From assembly GCA_023250775.1 (NCBI GenBank), contig JAHFAA010000012.1, positions 1 to 7,022 of the forward strand: a stretch of DNA of 7,022 bases. The letters run 5' to 3'. This document shows positions 1 to 4,649 of this stretch, piece after piece. A program made the translations under genes and the position numbers. The DNA comes from Bdellovibrionales bacterium. GTDB taxonomy: Bacteria; Bdellovibrionota; Bacteriovoracia; Bacteriovoracales; Bacteriovoracaceae. A model generated the notes under the pieces. The model did not search any database and was not told where the DNA came from. It worked only from the letters and a program-made list of their open reading frames with translations. Positions within the stretch are counted from its first letter, which is position 1, and every line of letters begins with the position of its first letter.

Positions 1-255
1 GGTGCCACGGCAGGAATTCTTCCTGAAAGTGCGGCCTCTCTGTATGGCAAAGTGTTGTCCTTTAACTGTGCCATCATGAAAGATCCACAAAGCGCGATGG
101 ATCATATTAAAAAACAGATGGCGCTGGTGGAATTGGCAAAAATTCGCTCACGTGTGGCCGAAATGAATAAAACTGTTTCGGCATCAGATAATGTGAATTA
201 TCGTGCTCCAGCTTCAACAAATACTTCATCGAGTAAGAAGAGCAAGCGCTATTAG
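1..255 (+). CDS. 3' end of an unrecognised protein gene (5' end outside window)
   Basis: The reading frame is open from base 1 to a TAG at 253-255, so 84 C-terminal residues are visible and the true start lies to the left. A GTG at 52 is in frame, but no ribosome binding site precedes it and coding continues upstream, so I treat it as an internal valine. The visible part begins GATAGILPESAASLYGKV, continues into a probable charged helix (MDHIKKQMALVELAKIRSRVAEM), and ends in a polar tail rich in Ser, Thr and Lys (STNTSSSKKSKRY). Such a tail is usually disordered. I recognise no family or catalytic motif. The gene converges on plsC: its stop overlaps the plsC stop by 4 bp, so there is no room for a terminator between them. 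Confidence 0.6.
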   Translation, partial: GATAGILPESAASLYGKVLSFNCAIMKDPQSAMDHIKKQMALVELAKIRSRVAEMNKTVSASDNVNYRAPASTNTSSSKKSKRY

Positions 256-983
256 ACCCGAGTGGTTTGTATAAGGTTGTTGTTCAGTTGCATGATCTCA
301 TTTTCCATCACAGTGCGTGCTTGGGTCATCAACACCTCAACTTCCTTGGGGGAAGTTCCCGTTGCTTTGAGTGGCGGCATGCCTTTGATGTACAACTTCC
401 CGGCCTTCCACTTATTTAAATCGATGAACGAATCCCAGGAAGAAACACAAAATGGAACTACCGGCACATTGGCGTAAGCAGCGGTATGGAAGGCGCCTTT
501 CTTGAAGGGCAGCAGGCCTCGGCCGAGACTGCGAGTGCCTTCGGGCATGATGACAATGGAGAGCTTCTTCTCAATGATGTATTGCTTAACTTTTTCCATC
601 GCCTGCAAGGATTTTGTGCGATTTCCTCGGGTCACCACAATATTGCCACTCAGCCAATAAAATAATCCAAAAAGAGGAATCCACAGAAGTTCACTTTTGC
701 CCAGAGAAACAGTTTTAGAGGGGATAAAAGAACAAACAATAAAGATGTCATAATTATTCTGGTGGTTGCCAATGAAAACGCAGGGGCGATGACCTTCTAA
801 ATGTTCACGTCCCAAGATTTCAAAATCGACTCCAAGGATTTTCAGGCCAAGCGGCCCAATCATGCGAGCAAACAGAGTGGAATTTTTATCAGAGAAAGGG
901 CGCAAGAGGCAGAGGATCATGGTGTAAAACAGCGCTCCTGTTATCAATAAGGTAATCAGGAGAAGACGAAGATATTTAAGCAC
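252..983 (-). CDS. plsC: 1-acyl-sn-glycerol-3-phosphate acyltransferase (PlsC)
   Basis: PlsC acylates the sn-2 position of lysophosphatidic acid, giving phosphatidic acid, the precursor of membrane phospholipids; it acts at the inner membrane. From the GTG at 983 the protein is 243 residues, close to the 245 of E. coli PlsC. An N-terminal hydrophobic helix (about residues 5-26) should anchor it. The acyltransferase motifs are clear: NHQNNYD (residues 73-79, the catalytic HX4D block and the same as in E. coli), LLWIPLFGLFYWLSGN with a following TRGNRTK, MPEGTRS (146-152, substrate-binding EGTR), and GLLPFKKGAFH followed by VPVVPFCVS. An in-frame TTG at 995 gives 4 more residues, but TTGAGG (990-995) sits 6 nt before the GTG and serves better as ribosome binding site than as start codon. 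The gene lies 56 nt after the recombinase gene on the same strand. Confidence 0.95.
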   Translation of the reverse strand: MLKYLRLLLITLLITGALFYTMILCLLRPFSDKNSTLFARMIGPLGLKILGVDFEILGREHLEGHRPCVFIGNHQNNYDIFIVCSFIPSKTVSLGKSELLWIPLFGLFYWLSGNIVVTRGNRTKSLQAMEKVKQYIIEKKLSIVIMPEGTRSLGRGLLPFKKGAFHTAAYANVPVVPFCVSSWDSFIDLNKWKAGKLYIKGMPPLKATGTSPKEVEVLMTQARTVMENEIMQLNNNLIQTTRV

Positions 984-989
984 AGTGAA

Positions 990-995
990 CCTCAA
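990..995 (-). promoter_or_regulatory. Shine-Dalgarno site that sets the plsC start
   Basis: The minus strand reads TTGAGG, then 6 nt (TTCACT), then GTG CTT AAA. This spacing supports the GTG at 981-983 as start. It also makes the longer ORF, which uses the TTG inside this motif, unlikely. Confidence 0.6.
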
Positions 996-1003
996 TCTGA
1001 TGA

Positions 1004-1020
1004 CTAAACTGCAAGTTTAG
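1004..1020. repeat. Small inverted repeat between recombinase gene and plsC
   Basis: CTAAACT (1004-1010), loop GCA, AGTTTAG (1014-1020) form a perfect 7-bp hairpin in the 56-nt gap upstream of plsC. The stem is AT-rich and no T tract follows on either strand, so it is not a classical terminator. It could be an operator or an mRNA structure in front of plsC. The dyad is seen; any role is inferred. Confidence 0.4.
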
Positions 1021-1039
1021 CGCAAAGATCGCTACTTCT

Positions 1040-2038
1040 TCAAATATCAATATAGGTTTGAGTTACCTTGGCATCGCTGTGGTTGAGATAATCTCGCACA
1101 TAAAGAAGGTCCTTGGTGCGAGAATAAAGCTGGGTGGCGCAGGCCTTGCGAAAACTATGGGGGCCAATCTCTATTCTAATGTTGGCCTTGGTTAAAAGAG
1201 TGTTCATGTGTTGGAAAAGTCCGCGATGAGAAAAGGCACGGCCGTGGGTGGAAAGAAAAAGAATGTCTGTGCCAGGGCGATCACTGGCAACCTTCGTCCA
1301 AAGGGGGCCAATCGTTTCAAAATTCATGATTTTGAGATGGTGACGTTTTCCACCTTTGCGAATGAAGGTCAACATGTGGGTGTCATAGGCCAAATCTTGA
1401 ATCTTGAGCAAGCGTAGTTCATCTAAACGCAGGCCTCCCTTATAAAGAAGGTTAATCATCAGGCGATCTTTGGGACGTTTGACGGATTCTGAAATCTTTT
1501 TCCAATCATCGGGTGTGAGAGTGGTGGTGGGCGTTTGATCTTTATCGGTCAATTTGATCTGGTGACTTTTACTTTTGACCGGATTGATTTTGAAAACACC
1601 ATGACCCAAGTCCTCATACTGCTCTTTTAAAAATTCGAAAAAATTGCGGATCGACGAGAGGTGCCGTCGTCGGGCGGCGACACTTAATTTTTGCGGGCGT
1701 TTGGCGACGGGTAAAAGAGGATGGGAGGGAGCTTTTTGGGTGCGCCTAAAAACTCTCAAAAGTTTATGCAAAAAAATTCTTTTGCTGGAAGGGGCCGGGG
1801 GTCTCCATTCATCACTTCCCAATAAATATTGCATGTAGGCGTTGATGTGGGTGGTGTGAATTTTGGTCAGGAGTGAATCTGTGTATCGCTCATACCATTC
1901 CAAAAATTGCACTAAATCAAAGTAGTAATTATGAATGGTATTGGGTGATCTATTTGTTTGCTCCAGAGATTGAACGAATTGGCCCAGCCATTTTTGATGT
2001 TCTTTCTTAAGTCTCGAGTGGCGCGGGATTTTGTGCAT
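1040..2038 (-). CDS. Xer-family tyrosine recombinase, atypical
   Basis: This is a site-specific recombinase that cuts and rejoins DNA through a 3'-phosphotyrosine link. It has 332 residues, against 298 for E. coli XerC and XerD. An N-terminal core-binding (SAM-like) domain spans about residues 12-145 (SPNTIHNYYFDLVQFLEWY, then LSSIRNFFEFLKEQ). The catalytic domain follows with the full set: R204 (GGLRLDEL), K228 (RKGGK), H294 and R297 (HSFR), H320 (LNHSD) and nucleophile Y329 (TQTYIDI). The spacings R204-K228, R297-H320 and H320-Y329 equal those I recall for XerD. Two oddities stand out: a basic, Pro-rich insertion at about 74-118 in the N-terminal domain, and only three residues after the tyrosine, where XerD has about 19. 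The ATG lies inside a 34-bp dif-like dyad and has no Shine-Dalgarno, which suggests a leaderless transcript. I cannot tell whether it is the chromosome-dimer recombinase or belongs to an integrated element, so I give no symbol. Confidence 0.9.
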   Translation of the reverse strand: MHKIPRHSRLKKEHQKWLGQFVQSLEQTNRSPNTIHNYYFDLVQFLEWYERYTDSLLTKIHTTHINAYMQYLLGSDEWRPPAPSSKRIFLHKLLRVFRRTQKAPSHPLLPVAKRPQKLSVAARRRHLSSIRNFFEFLKEQYEDLGHGVFKINPVKSKSHQIKLTDKDQTPTTTLTPDDWKKISESVKRPKDRLMINLLYKGGLRLDELRLLKIQDLAYDTHMLTFIRKGGKRHHLKIMNFETIGPLWTKVASDRPGTDILFLSTHGRAFSHRGLFQHMNTLLTKANIRIEIGPHSFRKACATQLYSRTKDLLYVRDYLNHSDAKVTQTYIDI

Positions 2039-2062
2039 ATAATTTATATTATATGCACAAAA
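2029..2062. other. dif-like recombination site / 34-bp near-perfect dyad
   Basis: Bases 2029-2043 (TTTTGTGCATATAAT) are the exact reverse complement of 2048-2062 (ATTATATGCACAAAA). The dyad is centred between 2045 and 2046; only the pair 2044/2047 (T/T) fails. Read as dif, the core is TGTGCATATAA (2032-2042), centre TTTATA (2043-2048), TTATATGCACA (2049-2059). This 11+6+11 plan with inner ATAA/TTAT is typical of Xer sites. Against E. coli dif (GGTGCGCATAA, TGTATA, TTATGTTAAAT, from memory) the matches are 8/11, 5/6 and 6/11. It lies on the start codon of the tyrosine recombinase gene. The symmetry is seen; function as a recombination site is inferred. It could instead be an operator for another regulator. 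Confidence 0.6.
2048..2053 (-). promoter_or_regulatory. -10 element of the recombinase gene (leaderless)
   Basis: The minus strand reads TATAAT, a perfect sigma-70 -10 box, 9 nt before the recombinase ATG. Transcription would start about 2-4 nt from the ATG, giving a leaderless or nearly leaderless mRNA, which fits the absence of a Shine-Dalgarno. The -35 at 17-bp spacing is poor (TAGTTA, 2071-2076). Because of the dyad, the plus strand carries a matching TATAAT at 2038-2043, but no gene lies downstream of it in that direction. Confidence 0.45.
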
Positions 2063-2101
2063 CGATGATGTAACTATATAAATCTACAAGTTTTTATCAA
2101 A

Positions 2102-2938
2102 TTAAGGGCAAGGTTTCACTTTTACCGACATGGCCTTGTGATCACTACCCATAATATCGCCATAAACGTGGGAATCTTTAGCGCATAGACCTTTTAAAAA
2201 GATATGGTCCAAAGGATAACCGAAGGTCATCTTGCGATCGGCACCGTTGGGGAAATTGACTTCTACAAAGCCGCTTTTTTGTGCCTTGGTTTGCAGATAC
2301 TCCAATTTCTTCTTGCTCCAGGTATTGAAGTCACCGCCCAAAACGGCCGGCCCTGGGTTGCTGGCCAAAACTTGAAAAACTTGGTCGATGTGGGCCTTAT
2401 GCATGGCCGCGGTCACAGAATTGATGGCGTGGATATTGGCAACCATGAGGTTTGGCCCGCGCCCTGGCATCTTGTAGGTGTTATAGAGAGTCACCTTAGG
2501 TGTATTGCCCACGATTTCGCGATAGGGGGCAACGGTATATGACGAAGTTTGGGCCCTGACCTTTGAGCTGGTCATCACTCCAGTCTTAAAGCCATTTTTT
2601 TTGTAGTCAAAGGAGCAGGCGAACCAGGAGTGAAAATCAAATTGTGAATCAAAGAACACTTCAAGATCATCAGTCATAAAGGCCTCTTCAATCATGACGA
2701 TGTCTTTATTTTGCGAGATGGCCAAAAGATCTTGTTTGAAGGAAGGTTTTTTTCCTTTGTAAGTATTCCACACCAGTATTGAGAATTCCTGCGGGAGCCG
2801 ATCATACTTCGCCACCGCACCTAAATCGGCCATGCGTTCCGAAGGCGAGGGAATGTCATACCAAGAACCCGCCTTGGCCGAGACCAACATCAATTGCATC
2901 AAGAGAATAGTTGATAAAATGACTTTTGACGTTCCCAC
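2102..2938 (-). CDS. Secreted endonuclease/exonuclease/phosphatase-family hydrolase
   Basis: This is a metal-dependent phosphodiesterase or nuclease of the EEP (DNase I-like) superfamily, exported from the cytoplasm. From the GTG at 2938 it has 278 residues. A signal peptide (GTSKVILSTILLMQLMLVSA, probable cleavage AKA|GSW) is followed by the EEP motifs in order: VWNTYKG (N58), IVMIEEAF (E85, metal ligand), VANIHAIN (H170), GGDFNTW (D203, N205), PLDHIFL (D244) and GSDHKAM (D266, H267). All catalytic positions are present. Substrate cannot be deduced: the family covers DNases, phospholipases and sugar or inositol phosphatases, and the long divergent middle (about 100-165) gives no hint. The ORF extends upstream to an ATG at 2992, but AAGGAGG 5 nt before the GTG fixes the shorter start, which also puts the signal peptide at the true N terminus. 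It may share transcripts with upstream exported genes, though a 163-nt gap precedes it. Confidence 0.88.
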   Translation of the reverse strand: MGTSKVILSTILLMQLMLVSAKAGSWYDIPSPSERMADLGAVAKYDRLPQEFSILVWNTYKGKKPSFKQDLLAISQNKDIVMIEEAFMTDDLEVFFDSQFDFHSWFACSFDYKKNGFKTGVMTSSKVRAQTSSYTVAPYREIVGNTPKVTLYNTYKMPGRGPNLMVANIHAINSVTAAMHKAHIDQVFQVLASNPGPAVLGGDFNTWSKKKLEYLQTKAQKSGFVEVNFPNGADRKMTFGYPLDHIFLKGLCAKDSHVYGDIMGSDHKAMSVKVKPCP

Positions 2939-2943
2939 AAAAA

Positions 2944-2950
2944 CCTCCTT
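2944..2950 (-). promoter_or_regulatory. Shine-Dalgarno site that sets the EEP hydrolase start
   Basis: The minus strand reads AAGGAGG, a near-perfect anti-16S match, then TTTTT and GTG (2936-2938). It decides the GTG start over the longer ORF beginning at 2992, which would put 18 unsupported residues in front of the signal peptide. Confidence 0.8.
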
Positions 2951-2976
2951 GTTTAAGCGAGCACACTCTTGATCCA

Positions 2977-2989
2977 GCACGAAGCGTGC
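2977..2989. repeat. Short hairpin in the leader of the EEP hydrolase gene
   Basis: GCACG (2977-2981), AAG, CGTGC (2985-2989) form a 5-bp GC-rich stem with a 3-nt loop, 38 nt upstream of the GTG start. On the minus strand TTGGCA, a fair -35 match, overlaps its upstream arm, but no good -10 follows. No T run follows either, so it is not a terminator. It may be an operator or a leader structure; the role is not known. The rest of the 2939-3101 gap shows only a weak 5-bp hairpin at 3054-3066. Confidence 0.3.
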
Positions 2990-3091
2990 CAAAGAAAAGC
3001 GGGTAAAACGGAGTTGAAGCGGTCAGACTGGCCCTAAGGAGTTTTAGTAGGGGCGGAGTGTCTCCGAGGGAATTGGTGAAGAATGAAGGGA

Positions 3092-3105
3092 AGGGATTGC
3101 CCTAG
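3092..3105 (-). repeat. Short repeat, copy 1, at the stop codon of the large exported protein
   Basis: The plus strand reads AGGGATTGCCCTAG. A 13/14 match, AGGGACTGCCCTAG, occurs at 4624-4637 just after the stop of the preceding gene. Here it covers the TAG stop codon (3102-3104). Both contain a GGG-N4-CCC mini-dyad. The match could be chance. Confidence 0.3.
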
Positions 3106-4547
3106 CGCTTACTTTTCATCGCCTCAAAAACTTCCGGCATGAGAAAAATCGGGAAGGCGACTCGGTGATACGCCTTAGAGATAATAGTGAAAAGAGTGTC
3201 GTCTTCTTGTCGTTGATATTCCAGAGTCGAGCGGCGGAAGGCCTGGTATTCGGTGTCGTTCATGCGATTGCTTCGGCCGCTTAAGTCGATCACCATGGAT
3301 TTGCTGTGCTCGTCGCTTTTAATTTCGGCCAGCAGTTTTTTACTATCAATAAGCATGTCAGCTGCCAGAGTTCCCATGGGGACTTTTTGTGAATTGTCGG
3401 AGGCCACTTTTTGAACGCCTTGCTTTTCGCCTGACCCAGTCGCCAGCTTGTCATTGTTATTTGTGTTTGGAGCGGTGGCATCGCTGACTCTTTCCTGCGT
3501 CGTTCCCCCCAGGATACTGCCGGAGTCGGCGGCAATCTTTGAGTGAGCGGCGATTTGATGGCGAATGTTGGACATGGATTCGGCGGGAGAGTTTTGTGTC
3601 TTGGGGTCAAGGATGTTTTTTTTGAGTTTGTCCTGGTACTTGGTAGAGCTGGCATCAAGAATGCCCTCGAGACTGACGTCCTGGGGTTTCACAAACTGTC
3701 GCTGGCCGGAGGGGTAGGGCGCATTTTGGTAGCTGGCGATGAGATTTTGTTTCTCCACCAGCTCAATCTCCGGTGTGGTGTTGACCAAGTTGGCGATATA
3801 GGTGGTACGCAAATCTCCATAACATTGCGCCAGGTATTGGGTCAGTTTTTTGGTGTCGTTTAAGATTTCGCGGAAATTATCCAGGTGCATTTCGGTGGTG
3901 GCCATGAACTGGATATTTTCAGGGGCAACCCATCCCGGCGGAAGCTGGCCACTGGAATCCAGATATCCAAACAGCATTTTGTCGATGGTTTTTTCCACCT
4001 TATCGTCCAGCAAATCATAATAAACCAATTTTTCCTGAATCTGCTCCGAGGTCAAAAGGAAACGTTCCTTCGCCAACTGCAAAGCGGTGATGGCGTCGGG
4101 ATCGAGATTTCTTATTTGTTGCAGATTCGCTGTTCCTTTGGCCGCCTCAATCTCCGCCAAAAGATTGTCCAAGGCCTGATCTTGGGAATCGTGCCGGGCA
4201 CGTAACAGCTCTTCCATCTGGATATAGTAGTCGGCGGCATCTTTCCCTGTGACGCGAATTTCATCATTGGCACTTTGGGTGAAAGGAGGTTGGATAAGGT
4301 AGGCAGGATTGGCAGAAACCTTCGCTCCGAATTTTTTTAAGAATTCAATTCCGCTTTGCCATAGCATGGTCAAAACGCCTCGATTGATGATTTTGTACTC
4401 ACAGAGGTGGTCGGTGTTGTATTTAATTTCATAAAAAACTTGGTAGGTATTGATCTGGTCGATATGCTCTCGATTGGGGTCGGCCGACGTGCCCATGGCG
4501 ACTTGAACGTGCAGCAAAAGGGCCATCAGGCACAGAAGCGTTTTCAT
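3102..4547 (-). CDS. Large exported protein of unknown function
   Basis: I do not recognise this 481-residue protein. It begins with a clear signal peptide (MKTLLCLMALLLHVQVAMG, cleavage near residue 19). The mature part falls into three zones. Residues 20-275 look largely helical, with charged stretches that may form coiled coil (about 105-137 and 160-192). Residues 300-390 form a polar linker rich in Asn, Ser, Thr, Gln and Lys, likely disordered. A compact C-terminal segment (about 430-481) contains EDDTLFTIISKAYHRVAFPI, which faintly recalls the start of a LysM repeat (GDTL..IA...Y) but lacks the rest. Two cysteines of the mature chain, C49 and C242, could form a disulfide. The ATG is well supported by AGAGGAAA (4551-4558). 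The location is periplasm or outside the cell. The neighbours are a protease lipoprotein upstream and an exported EEP hydrolase downstream, which suggests an envelope or secretome role but no specific one. Confidence 0.8.
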   Translation of the reverse strand: MKTLLCLMALLLHVQVAMGTSADPNREHIDQINTYQVFYEIKYNTDHLCEYKIINRGVLTMLWQSGIEFLKKFGAKVSANPAYLIQPPFTQSANDEIRVTGKDAADYYIQMEELLRARHDSQDQALDNLLAEIEAAKGTANLQQIRNLDPDAITALQLAKERFLLTSEQIQEKLVYYDLLDDKVEKTIDKMLFGYLDSSGQLPPGWVAPENIQFMATTEMHLDNFREILNDTKKLTQYLAQCYGDLRTTYIANLVNTTPEIELVEKQNLIASYQNAPYPSGQRQFVKPQDVSLEGILDASSTKYQDKLKKNILDPKTQNSPAESMSNIRHQIAAHSKIAADSGSILGGTTQERVSDATAPNTNNNDKLATGSGEKQGVQKVASDNSQKVPMGTLAADMLIDSKKLLAEIKSDEHSKSMVIDLSGRSNRMNDTEYQAFRRSTLEYQRQEDDTLFTIISKAYHRVAFPIFLMPEVFEAMKSKR

Positions 4548-4604
4548 AAATTTCCTCTATGTCTATGATCTCCCTGGTTTGGAGTACTGCCAAGTTTTAT
4601 TCTA

Positions 4605-4637
4605 ACCCCCTAGAGGGGGTGGCAGGGACTGCCCTAG
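4605..4637 (-). repeat. Two adjacent GC-rich hairpins after the protease gene
   Basis: In the 102-nt gap 4548-4649, ACCCCCT (4605-4611) pairs with AGGGGGT (4614-4620); at least 6 bp can form around a TAGA tetraloop. Directly next to it GGCAG (4621-4625) pairs with CTGCC (4629-4633) around GGA. In transcription order both follow the protease stop codon and precede the start of the next gene by about 58 nt. No T tract follows on the minus strand (it reads TAGAATAAAA), so they are not ordinary intrinsic terminators. They may stabilise or cleave an mRNA between two cistrons, or attenuate transcription. The interval also contains copy 2 of the 14-nt repeat (4624-4637). Confidence 0.45.
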
Positions 4638-4649
4638 GTAGTGGGCACT

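Noticed and set aside
52..54. GTG at 52 as the start of a small 67-residue gene
   Set aside because: The frame is open to base 1 with protein-like composition, and no ribosome binding site precedes the GTG, so it is the tail of a longer gene.
984..995. TTG start for plsC at 995
   Set aside because: The TTG is part of the TTGAGG Shine-Dalgarno that fits the GTG at 983, and E. coli PlsC length fits the shorter form.
2029..2062. The long dyad as a Rho-independent terminator for the EEP hydrolase gene
   Set aside because: The stem is mostly A/T, and on the minus strand it is followed by ATCCCG with no T tract. The TATAAT and the recombinase start codon inside it fit a promoter and protein-binding site better.
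1040..2062. The recombinase gene as part of an insertion sequence or integron
   Set aside because: No terminal inverted repeats, cargo genes, attC-like hairpins or tRNA attachment site are seen, and the neighbours are ordinary chromosomal genes. An integrated element reaching beyond the window cannot be excluded.
2939..2992. N-terminal extension of the EEP hydrolase starting at an ATG at 2992
   Set aside because: The strong AAGGAGG lies within this stretch, 5 nt before a GTG, and the signal peptide begins only there.
3054..3066. CGGAG-TGT-CTCCG hairpin as terminator of the large exported protein gene
   Set aside because: The stem is only 5 bp and no T run follows on the minus strand.
3290..3658. 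A 122-residue minus-strand ORF inside the large exported protein gene
   Set aside because: It lies within the coding region in another frame, and its sequence is Pro/Thr/Lys-rich, as in out-of-frame readings. No independent start signal was seen.
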